Assembly (NCBI GenBank): GCA_040768585.1 | Contig: JAXGMQ010000001.1 | Coordinates: 2,107,895 to 2,171,894 of the forward strand | Origin: JAXGMQ01 sp040768585 | GTDB taxonomy: Bacteria > Caldisericota > Caldisericia > JAAYUI01 | Direction of reading: 5' to 3' | DNA: 64,000 nucleotides | Part shown: in pieces, positions 16,312 to 25,480 of the stretch | How the letters are laid out: the number at the start of each line of letters is the position of its first letter | Numbering within the stretch: the first letter of the stretch is position 1 | The notes under the pieces: model-generated | What the model saw: the letters and a program-made list of their open reading frames with translations, nothing else | Databases searched by the model: none | Told to the model about the DNA's origin: nothing | Program-made: the position numbers and the translations under genes

Positions 16312-17828
16312 ATGAGCAAACTCTCTCTGTATTGAAGTGCTTCAGCGAGATGGGCAGCTGATATATTCTCTTGTCCACAAAGATCAGCTATTGTTCGAGA
16401 CACTCGAAGCACCCTGTCGTACCCCCTGGCCGTGAGAGCCATCCTCTCTGACGCTAGCTTCAGGAATGCTATTTCGTCATTACCGAGTTTGCAGAACTTT
16501 GCAATCTGTTTTGTGGATAATTGGGCATTTGAGTAGATATTCTCATTTTCATACCTTGCAAGTTGTCTCTTTCGACCATCTGTCACTCGCTGTCTGATCG
16601 TAGCGCTTGTCTCGCCCGGTTTGGCAGACGCGAGTTCGTCGGGGGTGAGTCTTGTGACATTCAGATGTATATCAAACCTATCAAGCAGTGGGCCGGAGAT
16701 TCTAGACTGATATCTTCGGATAAGAGATTGTCCACACACACAAGGTTTTGTCCTGTCACCGAAATATCCGCATGGACAAGGATTCATCGCACCAATGAGC
16801 AGAAATCTTGATGGGTAGGTTAGAGTCTTTTTCACCCTAGCAATTGTTACCTCTCCGTCCTCCATCGGCTGCCTCAACACCTCTAGCACGTCTCGTTTGA
16901 ATTCAGGCAACTCATCAAGGAATAAAACACCGCCGTGCGATAGGCTTATCTCGCCTGGTCTTGGGGTCTGACCACCACCGATGATTGACGAAGGGGATGC
17001 TGTGTGGTGCGGTGAGCGAAATGGTCTATTTTTGACAAGTCCCTGGCCAACCGGCAAAAGTCCAGAAATTGAGTAAATCTGGCTGATCTCCATCGCCTCA
17101 CCCAATGTAAGGGGTGGCATGATTGTCGGAACCCGCTTGGCAAGCATTGTTTTACCAGAACCAGGAGAGCCAACCATCAATACATTGTGACCTCCGCAAG
17201 CTGCAATCTCAAGCGCTCTTTTTGCCTGAGAATTGCCCTTTACGTCGGACATATCCAAGATATTCCCCGAAACATCATCCTTGATGTCAACAATCTTTTT
17301 CCGAGTTGTCTGTATTGGGTTGTCCCCTCGAAGGTGCATTACGAGGTCAAACAGTTTTTTAACACCAATAACATCGAGGTCAAACATCGAAGCCTCAGCG
17401 AGATTGCCATCTGGTACGATGAGGGTTTTATTGGAACCTGAGAGAGCAATTGCGATTGGAAGAATCCCTGGAACAGTGCGGATTGTGCCGTCTAAGGCTA
17501 GTTCCCCGATGACAACAAGATTCTCAAGCGAGTTCATTGGTATCTGTTCGGTGGCTGCAAGAATGCCGAGAGCTATCGGTAAATCGAAACCAGAGCCCTC
17601 CTTGCGAAGGTCGGCAGGAGCGAGATTGACTGTAATCCGCTTTATCGGGAAAGAGAAATTGCTGTTTTTTATGGCTGCCCTGACACGCTCCCTGGCCTCA
17701 TTAACAGCTGCATCTGGCAAGCCAACCACCGTGAATGATGGGAGAGCATGACCGGTAATATCAAGCTCAATGGAGAGTGGGAGCGGCTTGAGTCCCTCCA
17801 AAGCTATACTATTTATGCAAGAAAACAT
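16308..17828 (-). CDS. comM: YifB/ComM family Mg-chelatase-like AAA ATPase
   Basis: 506-residue hexameric ATPase. In Vibrio and Haemophilus ComM promotes branch migration during natural transformation; elsewhere the role is untested. It has an N-terminal Lon-like domain (GLPDAAVNEARERVRAAI; LRKEGSGFDLPIALGIL), Walker A GSPGSGKTMLAKR, Walker B GGVLFLDELPEF, the sensor region GAMNPCPCGYFGD with extra Cys pairs (CPCG, CVCG), and a C-terminal ChlI-C domain. It is translationally coupled to fmt. With radA in the same window it fits a recombination or uptake function, but no com uptake genes are seen. Confidence 0.93.
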   Translation of the reverse strand: MFSCINSIALEGLKPLPLSIELDITGHALPSFTVVGLPDAAVNEARERVRAAIKNSNFSFPIKRITVNLAPADLRKEGSGFDLPIALGILAATEQIPMNSLENLVVIGELALDGTIRTVPGILPIAIALSGSNKTLIVPDGNLAEASMFDLDVIGVKKLFDLVMHLRGDNPIQTTRKKIVDIKDDVSGNILDMSDVKGNSQAKRALEIAACGGHNVLMVGSPGSGKTMLAKRVPTIMPPLTLGEAMEISQIYSISGLLPVGQGLVKNRPFRSPHHTASPSSIIGGGQTPRPGEISLSHGGVLFLDELPEFKRDVLEVLRQPMEDGEVTIARVKKTLTYPSRFLLIGAMNPCPCGYFGDRTKPCVCGQSLIRRYQSRISGPLLDRFDIHLNVTRLTPDELASAKPGETSATIRQRVTDGRKRQLARYENENIYSNAQLSTKQIAKFCKLGNDEIAFLKLASERMALTARGYDRVLRVSRTIADLCGQENISAAHLAEALQYRESLLI

Positions 17829-17838
17829 AAGTACTATA

Positions 17839-18384
17839 TTATTTTATGTAGATTTTGCCGTCAAGATTCCTGAAGTCTTTTAACACCTTGTGGCAAATAT
17901 CGAAATGAAACACTGGCACAGTATCCATGAATTCAGCCATATCGCCTTGACCAAACCTGTTGTATCTGGACGCACGAACGAGCATCTGCAATGTATCGCA
18001 GTCATGGACGAGTTTTGATTCATCTGTTTTTGAGTCATGATATTCGTTGAGAAGTTCAAGAAGTTCTGGAAAATCGGCAAACAACTCAGCTGATGCAATA
18101 TTCTCAGCACCATTTTTGTCGAAATATTTCTTGGCAATCAGAGGGGTATCCATCACAAGCGCTTCAGAAATATCGTGAATCAGCGCCATTTTGATGCACT
18201 TTGCCGTGTCAAGTCTACCCACTTGCTCAGATATGAGTAGCACAAGAACTGCGACATTGAAAGAGTGCGAAGAAACCTTTTCTGGGTCTGCAACACCTTT
18301 TAAAACATAGCCAGCGCGAAGGACTTCGGTAAGGGTTTCAGTAGCGACAAGCAGTTTGGCAATGATAGACGAGGCGTCAGTCAT
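17839..18384 (-). CDS. HD-domain phosphohydrolase (YfbR-like)
   Basis: About 181 residues, all alpha-helical. Metal ligands fit the HD family: His in SSHSFNVA, His-Asp in ALIHDISEALVMD, and a late Asp in LVHDCDTLQML. The layout matches YfbR/HDDC2 5'-deoxynucleotidases, so nucleotide-monophosphate dephosphorylation is the likely role, inferred only from family. ATG 18384 overlaps the preceding gene by 8 nt; GTG 18396 is an alternative start 12 nt upstream. comM follows after 10 nt. Confidence 0.8.
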   Translation of the reverse strand: MTDASSIIAKLLVATETLTEVLRAGYVLKGVADPEKVSSHSFNVAVLVLLISEQVGRLDTAKCIKMALIHDISEALVMDTPLIAKKYFDKNGAENIASAELFADFPELLELLNEYHDSKTDESKLVHDCDTLQMLVRASRYNRFGQGDMAEFMDTVPVFHFDICHKVLKDFRNLDGKIYIK

Positions 18385-19285
18385 GTGTTGCCACACTAAC
18401 TGCTAGAATTGCAGTCTTAGTTTCCTCTATCATGTCTTTAAAATCTTCTTTGTTTGTGTATCCAGAATCATCGACCATCAAAGCTTCGATTGAACTTATT
18501 TCTTCATCGGATTTATTTCTTACAAAATAACTTAATGCTAGGGAAGAAAAATGTTCAATCCTTGACTCATCCTTGGATGATTCTGCCAAAGCCAAAAGCT
18601 CACTGTCCCACTTGTTGACCGTATCCGGAAAATCTGAGTCGGCATTGTACCAGAGACCGTTGTTATCCATTTTGTAAATACAAAGGCAGTGTGGTTTGTT
18701 TCTTGTGGGGAACATATCAGAAAATTGGGTATTGACGCAAATCAGCTCAAACTCACCATCTTTGTCTAAGTCGGCAATTGACCAGGCTTGAATGTATTCC
18801 GGGAGTTTTATTCTATTGATAAGTTTGTAGTCGCTTATATCAATCGAGATAATGTCTCTATCAAATGGCTTAAGCGTTCGAACGACCGTCATGGGGGCGT
18901 CAAGCTGACTCTTTGAGAAAACATTTGTCCTACTCTCGCCAGATGACGCCGGCCAATATCTTGTGAACTCTATTCCGTAGAAGGGGCCGATTGTGTCCAG
19001 CAGTTCTCCAACCTCGTGCATAGTCCAGTAAAATTCCACTTTCTTGCGGTAGTTTACATCAGGCGTGGAGGAGCTATAGAGCTGAAAAATGAATGTATCA
19101 CTGTCAACGAAAGCAGACCTATGCTCAGCCACCCACCATCCATCCTCCTGGTTGCTAAGATGATGGTCAAGCATGTACTTACCGTAGGGGTCAGCGTGTC
19201 CCGGAGCGCCAGGCGGAGGCAAACCGGCAGCAACGACCGGTGCTACCAAAACAAGAGCCAGTAAAAATAGTAGTATTTTTTTCAT
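18377..19285 (-). CDS. Secreted protein of unknown function at the end of the atp operon
   Basis: 302 residues with a clear signal peptide (KKILLFLLALVLVAPVVAA, cleavage near residue 20). A region at about 165-180 (AWSIADLDKDGEFELICVN) looks like a single FG-GAP/VCBS calcium-loop unit (DLDKDGE). The C-terminal 100 residues look helical. I do not recognise the family. The ATG directly follows the atpC TAG stop with no gap, so the protein is expected to be co-transcribed with ATP synthase, which is an unusual neighbour for an exported protein. Confidence 0.6.
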   Translation of the reverse strand: MKKILLFLLALVLVAPVVAAGLPPPGAPGHADPYGKYMLDHHLSNQEDGWWVAEHRSAFVDSDTFIFQLYSSSTPDVNYRKKVEFYWTMHEVGELLDTIGPFYGIEFTRYWPASSGESRTNVFSKSQLDAPMTVVRTLKPFDRDIISIDISDYKLINRIKLPEYIQAWSIADLDKDGEFELICVNTQFSDMFPTRNKPHCLCIYKMDNNGLWYNADSDFPDTVNKWDSELLALAESSKDESRIEHFSSLALSYFVRNKSDEEISSIEALMVDDSGYTNKEDFKDMIEETKTAILAVSVATHD

Positions 19286-19543
19286 CTAAATAAGGGCAAA
19301 ACTCGGAGTGAGGATTATGATTCGATTATGAAAAACCTGAATCCACCCCTCTGGAATCTCATACACTTTCTCCCCACCCTTTGTTCTGGCTTTCACTTTA
19401 CCTTTCACGAGAGTCGCCACCATGTTGGAGTGCTTGGGTAGGATTCCCCAGTATCCGTCCTCAAGAGGGACAACCAGGGAATCAGCCTCGAACTGTTCCT
19501 GTACTGACTCAGGAGTTATAATCGTTACTTGAAGATTCTTCAC
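19286..19543 (-). CDS. atpC: ATP synthase epsilon subunit, short form
   Basis: 85 residues covering only the N-terminal beta-sandwich (VTIITPESVQEQFEADSLVVPLEDGYWGILPKHSNMVATL), which links F1 to the c-ring. The C-terminal helical hairpin that inhibits ATP hydrolysis in many bacteria (usual total about 130-140 residues) is absent. The stop is TAG and the next base begins the next gene, so there is no hidden extension. Loss of self-inhibition is an inference. Confidence 0.9.
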   Translation of the reverse strand: MKNLQVTIITPESVQEQFEADSLVVPLEDGYWGILPKHSNMVATLVKGKVKARTKGGEKVYEIPEGWIQVFHNRIIILTPSFALI

Positions 19544-19546
19544 GGT

Positions 19547-20989
19547 TTATACGTACTCTTCCTTCTTTACATCAACCTTCTTGCTGGCTTTTTCCTCACC
19601 CAGAAGTCTTTCTGCCTTTTCTCTTGCGTGATTGATGTCACCGACCATGTAGAACGAATCCTCTGGCATATCGTCGCATCTACCTTCGATTAGTTCCTTA
19701 AATCCTGCGACTGTATCGGCAAGTGGAATGGACTTGCCAGGTTGACCAGTGAATTGCTCAGCAACGTGCATTGGCTGGGACATGAACTTCTGGACTTTAC
19801 GGGCTCTATAAACGAGTTGTCTATCTTCCTCTGAAAGCTCGGACATACCAAGGATTGCGATGATATCCTTGAGGTTTTCATAATGCTGCAGAATTCGCTT
19901 GACTTCCTGAGCGACCTCATAATGTTCGTTACCAACAACGTTCGGGTCGAGCATCTTTGAACCAGAAAGAAGCGGAGATGCAGCAGGATAGATACCAAGC
20001 TCAACGAGTGCGCGATCGAGTGTAATCGTTGCATCAAGGTGAGTGAAGATATTTGCAGGAGCAGGATCTGTGTAGTCGTCGGCAGGAACAAAGATTGCCT
20101 GAACCGATGTAATTGAGCCCTTCTTGGTCGAGAGGATTCTTTCCTCGAGCTGACCAACCTCGGTGGCAAGCGTTGACTGGTAACCGACAGCTGACGGAAT
20201 TCTACCAAGTAGCGCTGAAACCTCTGAACCAGCTTGCACATATCGGAAGATATTGTCGATGAAGAGCAACACGTCCTGACCAAGATCGTCCCTGAAGTAT
20301 TCGCACATGGTGAGAGCTGTAAAGGGAACGCGCATACGAACGCCTGGGGGTTCGTTCATCTGACCAAACACAAGAGCGGTTTGTTTGATTACGCCCGACT
20401 CCTCCATCTCGAGGATGAGGTCGTTTCCTTCACGTGTTCTTTCGCCAACACCAGCAAAGACTGAAACACCCTGATGTTCGTAGGCTACGTTTCGGATAAG
20501 TTCCTGGAGAAGAACGGTTTTGCCGACACCAGCGCCGCCAAAGAGTCCGATTTTACCGCCCTTTGGAAAGGGGGCAAGGAGGTCAATGACTTTGATGCCT
20601 GTCTCAAAAACCTGCTCTACTGGCTCAACCTTTGAAAATGGCGGTGGGTCGTGGAAAATCGGGCGATGCTCAGTTACCTCTATGTCGCCCTTTTTGTCGA
20701 TTGGTTTGCCAAAGACGTTAAAAACTCTGCCAAGCACACCATTGCCCACAGGAGCCTTGATGGTTTCGCCTGTATCAACGCACTCCATTCCTCTCCTGAG
20801 ACCATCTGTTGGACCAAGAGCAATGCAGCGAATCGTGTTCTCATCGAGAATCTGAGAAACCTCACAAACAAGTTTCTCTGGCAAGTCAGAGTCATGAACT
20901 TCAATTGCATTATAGAGATTGGGCAAGTCACCCAAGAACTCGAAGTCGAGAACTGGACCCTCAGCCCGAATCAGTCTGCCTTTCTTCAT
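19547..20989 (-). CDS. atpD: ATP synthase beta subunit
   Basis: Catalytic F1 subunit, 480 residues. It has Walker A GLFGGAGVGKTVL (about 156-168), GERTREGNDL, LLFIDNIFRYVQAGSEVSALLGRIPSAVGYQ, and SELSEED at the place of the DELSEED lever. It overlaps the atpG end by 4 nt and precedes atpC by 3 nt. The full set of catalytic motifs predicts activity. Confidence 0.98.
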   Translation of the reverse strand: MKKGRLIRAEGPVLDFEFLGDLPNLYNAIEVHDSDLPEKLVCEVSQILDENTIRCIALGPTDGLRRGMECVDTGETIKAPVGNGVLGRVFNVFGKPIDKKGDIEVTEHRPIFHDPPPFSKVEPVEQVFETGIKVIDLLAPFPKGGKIGLFGGAGVGKTVLLQELIRNVAYEHQGVSVFAGVGERTREGNDLILEMEESGVIKQTALVFGQMNEPPGVRMRVPFTALTMCEYFRDDLGQDVLLFIDNIFRYVQAGSEVSALLGRIPSAVGYQSTLATEVGQLEERILSTKKGSITSVQAIFVPADDYTDPAPANIFTHLDATITLDRALVELGIYPAASPLLSGSKMLDPNVVGNEHYEVAQEVKRILQHYENLKDIIAILGMSELSEEDRQLVYRARKVQKFMSQPMHVAEQFTGQPGKSIPLADTVAGFKELIEGRCDDMPEDSFYMVGDINHAREKAERLLGEEKASKKVDVKKEEYV

Positions 20990-21858
20990 ACTTTTATCTC
21001 CTTCAACGCTTCAGCGCCAGAAGTGATCTCGGTGAGTTCTTTTGTGATTGAGGCTTGACGTGTGCGCTGGTACTTGATGGTAAGCTTCTGGGAAAGCTCC
21101 TCTGCGTTTTCAGTTGCTCGGTGCATACTCATCCTTCTCATAGCCTGTTCGGATGCGGCAGCCTCAAGAAGAACCTTGTAAACAAATAAATCAACATAGG
21201 CGTCAGTCAAAGACTCAAGAATATCCTTTGGGTTTGGCTTGAAGATAAAATCCTCAAGCTTTCTTTTCTTGCCCTTTTCAATCTGTGCAAGTGGCAACAT
21301 TTCTCTGACGACTGACTCCTGTTTCAGCACTGACTGAAATTCCATGTAAGAGAAATGTACTGACTGCACCTGTCCAGACGTGTAGAGCTCCTTGATTCTA
21401 CTTGAGAGAATCTTGGCATTTTCAAAGGTAACCCTGTCAAGAAGTCCCGGATACTGAAACTCGATATCTTGACCATGTTTGGAAAATTCGGCAGAGGTCT
21501 TCTTGGAAACCGTACCTATTTTGATATCTGCCTGGTGCTGAGATATGAAACGGTTTGTGATGTCTGTAACGTTCGAATTGAAAGAACCACAGAAGCCCCT
21601 GTCGGATGTGAGTGGGATTATGAGGGTATTCTCAACAGGTCGAGACAAAAAGAGCGGGCTGACCTCGATATCTAGGCTCAGGTGTGAGGCAATCGAAACA
21701 AGAAGCTCTCGAAGCGTTTCAACAAAAGGAACGGATTCTTCGACCTTCTTTCGAAGGTGATAAATCTTGACAACAGAGAGCATCTCCATTGACTTAGTGA
21801 TGTGGGCCACCGACCTGACCGAGTTGATTCTTCTTTTTAGGTCTCTAAGTGTTGCCAC
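20986..21858 (-). CDS. atpG: ATP synthase gamma subunit
   Basis: Central rotor shaft, 290 residues. The N-terminal coiled coil (MATLRDLKRRINSVRSVAHITKSMEM) and the C-terminal coiled coil (RRMSMHRATENAEELSQKLTIKYQRTRQASITKELTEI region) are both typical, with the Rossmann-like middle domain between (LTSDRGFCGSFNSN). It lies 6 nt after atpA. Confidence 0.97.
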   Translation of the reverse strand: MATLRDLKRRINSVRSVAHITKSMEMLSVVKIYHLRKKVEESVPFVETLRELLVSIASHLSLDIEVSPLFLSRPVENTLIIPLTSDRGFCGSFNSNVTDITNRFISQHQADIKIGTVSKKTSAEFSKHGQDIEFQYPGLLDRVTFENAKILSSRIKELYTSGQVQSVHFSYMEFQSVLKQESVVREMLPLAQIEKGKKRKLEDFIFKPNPKDILESLTDAYVDLFVYKVLLEAAASEQAMRRMSMHRATENAEELSQKLTIKYQRTRQASITKELTEITSGAEALKEIKV

Positions 21859-21864
21859 GTCGTC

Positions 21865-23373
21865 CTATGCCTCAAATCCTTCCATTGTCTGAGAAACCAG
21901 GTCAGAGACAGTATTTCGGATTGGGTCAGTTATCTTGGGGCAGTGTGAAAGTTCAAGGATTATGTCCGGTCTGGTTCTGTTGGTAGTCTCAACGAGTTCC
22001 TGTTCGAAATCCTTAACTCTGTTTCTATCGAGTTTGTCAAGTAAGCCAAGCGAGTAAGCGAGAAGCACGAGAACCTGTTCTCCGATAACCATTGGGGAAT
22101 ACTGCTTCTGTTTGAGCAGCTCAACCAGTTTCTCACCTCTTGAAAGTTTGCGTTGAGTGACTGGGTCAAGCTCAGCGCCAAACTGAGCGAAAGCCTTGAG
22201 ATCGTTGTATTGGGAAAGGTCGAGTTTGAGTGTTCCGCCTACCTTTTTCATTGATGGAATCTGAGCGGCTCCTCCGACACGAGAAACCGAGAGACCAACG
22301 TTGATGGCTGGTCTGATACCCTCGTTGAATAGTTCCTTCTCAAGGAATATCTGTCCATCGGTGATTGAAATAAGGTTTGTTGGTATGTACTGCGAGATGT
22401 CACCGGCCTGGGTTTCGATTATTGGAAGCGCTGTTAATGAGCCACCACCAAGCTCATCCTTGAGTTTGGCAGCGCGCTCGAGAAGCCTTGAGTGAAGGTA
22501 GAAGATGTCGCCTGGATAAGCCTCACGACCAGGCGGTCTACGAAGTAGAAGCGAAAGCTCACGGTAGGCATCAGCGTGCTTTGAAAGGTCATCATAGATG
22601 ATAAGGACGTGCTTGCCACGTCTCATGAATTCCTCAGCAATAGCACAACCAACATATGGGGCGATGTAACGGGTGGCTGGTGGATAATCAGCAAGTGTGC
22701 CGACTATAATGCTGTATTCGAGGGCGCCATGCTCCTGGAGAGTTTTGACGATGCCAGCCAGTGTCGATGATTTCTGGGAGACACCAACATAGACACAAAC
22801 AACGTTCTCTTCCTTTTGGTTGATGATTGTGTCAATGGCTATTGCCGTCTTACCCGTTTGTCTGTCACCGATGATAAGTTCTCTCTGACCTCTTCCGATT
22901 GGGATGAGGGCATCGATTACCTTAAGCCCAGTTTGAAGAGCTTCATGGACTGGTTCTCGGTCAACAACGGATGGGGCAGTGGTTTCGAGTGGAAGGTGCT
23001 TGACAGTTGGGACTGCGGGTTTTCCATCTATTGGTCTACCCATGGGGTCGATGACTCTGCCAACCAGGTTGTGGGAGAATGGCACGGACAAAACTCTGCC
23101 TGTTCGCGTCACTTTATCGCCTTCATTGACAAGTTTGTCGGAGCCGAGAAGAACAACGCCAACAAAAGAAGGAGTCAACGAAAGAACAAAGCCCTCGATG
23201 CCACTCTCGAATCTGAGAATCTCACCTACAAAAGCCTCGGAGAGACCATGGACAAGCGCGACACCATCACCACATTGCCTGACAGAACCAGCGTTCTCGA
23301 CAATGGGTTTGAACGGCTCAGTCGAAAAAGACTCTGTCCAACCTTGTATTATTTTATCAATCGTATCAGCCAT
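21865..23373 (-). CDS. atpA: ATP synthase alpha subunit
   Basis: Non-catalytic nucleotide-binding F1 subunit, 502 residues. It has GDRQTGKTAIAIDTI (Walker A), YDDLSKHADAYRELSLLLRRPPGREAYPGD and VGLSVSRVGGAAQ. The N-terminus is of normal length (DKIIQGWTESFSTEPFKPIVE); this region normally binds the delta N-terminal domain, which seems to be missing from the b-delta fusion encoded 4 nt upstream. Confidence 0.98.
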   Translation of the reverse strand: MADTIDKIIQGWTESFSTEPFKPIVENAGSVRQCGDGVALVHGLSEAFVGEILRFESGIEGFVLSLTPSFVGVVLLGSDKLVNEGDKVTRTGRVLSVPFSHNLVGRVIDPMGRPIDGKPAVPTVKHLPLETTAPSVVDREPVHEALQTGLKVIDALIPIGRGQRELIIGDRQTGKTAIAIDTIINQKEENVVCVYVGVSQKSSTLAGIVKTLQEHGALEYSIIVGTLADYPPATRYIAPYVGCAIAEEFMRRGKHVLIIYDDLSKHADAYRELSLLLRRPPGREAYPGDIFYLHSRLLERAAKLKDELGGGSLTALPIIETQAGDISQYIPTNLISITDGQIFLEKELFNEGIRPAINVGLSVSRVGGAAQIPSMKKVGGTLKLDLSQYNDLKAFAQFGAELDPVTQRKLSRGEKLVELLKQKQYSPMVIGEQVLVLLAYSLGLLDKLDRNRVKDFEQELVETTNRTRPDIILELSHCPKITDPIRNTVSDLVSQTMEGFEA

Positions 23374-23377
23374 CAGA

Positions 23378-24247
23378 CTACCTCAGACTGCTGACAGTGT
23401 GTTGAACCATTCTCAGGATCGAGGCATCGAAGAGTGTGTCATCGAGCAATATTCGAAGACCTGAAATTAACTCACTTTTGATTATGAATTCAATCTTGGG
23501 GTGACCATCAATGAGGTCAGACACGAACGACTTTACTCTGTCTTTCTGATCCTTTGAAAGTTCGATGGCTGTCTCAATCTTGACCTCGTCTATGGATTTG
23601 ACTGATCTGATAACATCACAGAGGTCAACCTTGTTGTTCTTGATGTCGCAGGCTGTGAGTGTCGGAAGCTCCTCAATAACATGATCGGTATAGTATTCGA
23701 TTGTGTTTTTATCAAACACATCCATGATGACCTTGTTGGTGACTGCTTCAATGACAGACTTCGACCTCTCTTTGATGTCCTCGGCTGTCATCTCTCTCTC
23801 ACCTTTGGCTTCCTCTTCTGCTGCTCTGACAATACTCTTCGCCTCGTCACGAGCTTTCTTGAGGATCTCCTCTTTTATTGAGTCAGCCATGGTGACAGCT
23901 TCCGAAGTGACCTTTCTTGCTTCCTCGGTAGCCTGTTTTTTTTCTGCATCCATTTCAGAGAGTTTTTCCTCAGCTTGAGCCTGAAGAACCTTTGCTTCAT
24001 CTATTACTTTTGTAGCTGCAGCTCTTCTTTCAGCAAGCATGTTCTGAACTGGTTTGTAGAGGAAACGCCTGAGGAGCCAGATAAGAAGAATGAGGTTGAG
24101 GATGACGAAAAGCACTGTGCGAAGGTCAACACTCAACAGCGATGGGTTAGCATTTGCCCCACTTGCTGCTTCCCCGCCTGATGCGTACGCCACCGGGACA
24201 AGCCAATCGATAAACGAATCCCAGATACTTGTTAAATACTCTAGCAT
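23378..24247 (-). CDS. atpFH: ATP synthase b-delta fusion (delta C-terminal part only)
   Basis: 289 residues. Residues about 43-61 form the b membrane helix (TVLFVILNLILLIWLLRRF), followed by the long charged b stalk coiled coil (about 65-195, with AERRAAATKVIDEAK). From about 222 the sequence matches the C-terminal domain of the delta subunit: IETAIELSKDQKDRVKSF, then IKSELISGLRILLDDTLFDASILRMV. The helical delta N-terminal domain (about 105 residues), which caps alpha in other synthases, is not seen. No separate atpH exists in the operon. The peripheral stalk is therefore a single-chain, shortened design. Confidence 0.85.
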   Translation of the reverse strand: MLEYLTSIWDSFIDWLVPVAYASGGEAASGANANPSLLSVDLRTVLFVILNLILLIWLLRRFLYKPVQNMLAERRAAATKVIDEAKVLQAQAEEKLSEMDAEKKQATEEARKVTSEAVTMADSIKEEILKKARDEAKSIVRAAEEEAKGEREMTAEDIKERSKSVIEAVTNKVIMDVFDKNTIEYYTDHVIEELPTLTACDIKNNKVDLCDVIRSVKSIDEVKIETAIELSKDQKDRVKSFVSDLIDGHPKIEFIIKSELISGLRILLDDTLFDASILRMVQHTVSSLR

Positions 24248-24257
24248 GAATCTTGCC

Positions 24258-24569
24258 TCAGATTACGAATATAAGAACGAGAGATACGGCAAGGGCATAG
24301 ATTACAAGCGACTCAATGAGGGCAAGCGAGAGGATGAGAGTTGTGAAAATGTTCTGTTGCGCTTCAGGTTGACGGGCAATAGCGTCAACAGCGGATGCTG
24401 CTGCGCGACCCTGACCAAGAGCTCCACCAAAGGCGGCGATTGCGATTGCGAACGCGCCTGACATCTTGACAGCCCAGTACCATGCTGGAGCCATCATCTT
24501 CAATACTTCAGTCAGCTTCTCTGGATTTTCAGTAAGTAGTTTTACTGCTGGATCGATAATCTCGTTCAT
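24258..24569 (-). CDS. atpE: ATP synthase c subunit
   Basis: Rotor-ring proteolipid, 103 residues, with an N-terminal extension of about 30 residues before helix 1. The polar loop is ARQPEA. Helix 1 has Gln53 (GALGQGRAA) and helix 2 has Glu86-Ser87 with Tyr91 (LIESLVIYA). Gln, Glu-Ser and the Tyr five residues after Glu match the Na+-binding set of Ilyobacter c (Q32, E65, S66, Y70), while the Thr67 position is Leu. Na+ coupling is possible but not proven. Confidence 0.95.
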   Translation of the reverse strand: MNEIIDPAVKLLTENPEKLTEVLKMMAPAWYWAVKMSGAFAIAIAAFGGALGQGRAAASAVDAIARQPEAQQNIFTTLILSLALIESLVIYALAVSLVLIFVI

Positions 24570-24571
24570 TT

Positions 24572-25480
24572 TTAATGTCCTCCTTCAGATTCGTGTGGTA
24601 ACCCAAGGTTAAGGTATACCAGGAACAGCATTGTAAATACGAGCGCTTGGATGAAGCCTGTGAAGAGCCCTAATCCAAGAATCACAACCGGAACACCGAA
24701 TGCAACGAGTCCGGTAATAACTTCCAAAACGATGTGTTCACCTGTCAAGTTTCCAAACAAACGGACGGCGAGAGAGAGTGGTCTGCTGATCTGTTCTATG
24801 ATGTTGATGGGAAGCATAAAGGAATACGGGTGCATGAATGTCTCTTTGAAATAGTGACCAAAACCAAGTCCCCGAACAGATTGGAAATGAACATAAGCGA
24901 CGGCGCAGAGAGCAAGGGACAGGGTGACAGATAAATCGGTCGTGGGAGCAATAAGGATTGAGAACATCTTGTTCGATGCGATAAAGGGAGCCGTGATGCC
25001 GGAAATCAAACCAAGCATATTGGCGACAATAATGTAGCCAATGATTGTGGTTGTGATAACCTCATATTTCTCGCCCTTTTTGCCAAGTATGTTCTTAGTA
25101 AAAGTGCTCATCGAGGTCACAACCATCTCGGCGATAACAGCTCTTGTCGAACCCTTTTTCTTCACACCGGTGCCAACAAACACAATCAGGAATGCAAAGA
25201 TAAGGGACGCAATACCCACAGCAAAGAATGTGTTGGAAAGGTTGAGTCCGCCTCCGATTGAGTCGTTGAGGAATGGAACAGGGGTTGTTTGTGGACCGAC
25301 TGCGATATGAAGACCAGGTTGTGGAAGAGCATATTCCTTGCCCTGAGCAACAATTTGTTCATGCAGAACCACATCAAGGATGTTAGGAAGGAAGAATACA
25401 ACCACATACGCGGCAACGAACGCCATCATAATCCAGAAAGTGGGATTTCTGAAAAAAGGTTTCTTCTTCGGTTTAGGCAT
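24572..25480 (-). CDS. atpB: ATP synthase a subunit
   Basis: Membrane stator subunit of 302 residues with at least five helices. The essential Arg lies in LSLAVRLFGNLTGEH, and the C-terminal helix region (LGLGLFTGFIQALVFTMLFLVYLNLG) is typical. A periplasmic or luminal loop after helix 1 (about 35-75) is longer than usual. It overlaps the upstream small membrane protein by 1 nt (TAATG-type junction). Confidence 0.96.
   Translation of the reverse strand: MPKPKKKPFFRNPTFWIMMAFVAAYVVVFFLPNILDVVLHEQIVAQGKEYALPQPGLHIAVGPQTTPVPFLNDSIGGGLNLSNTFFAVGIASLIFAFLIVFVGTGVKKKGSTRAVIAEMVVTSMSTFTKNILGKKGEKYEVITTTIIGYIIVANMLGLISGITAPFIASNKMFSILIAPTTDLSVTLSLALCAVAYVHFQSVRGLGFGHYFKETFMHPYSFMLPINIIEQISRPLSLAVRLFGNLTGEHIVLEVITGLVAFGVPVVILGLGLFTGFIQALVFTMLFLVYLNLGLPHESEGGH

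Noticed and set aside
19286..19543. Epsilon subunit cut short by a stop error
   Set aside because: The next base after TAG starts a gene with its own signal peptide, and no epsilon-like helices follow in any frame.
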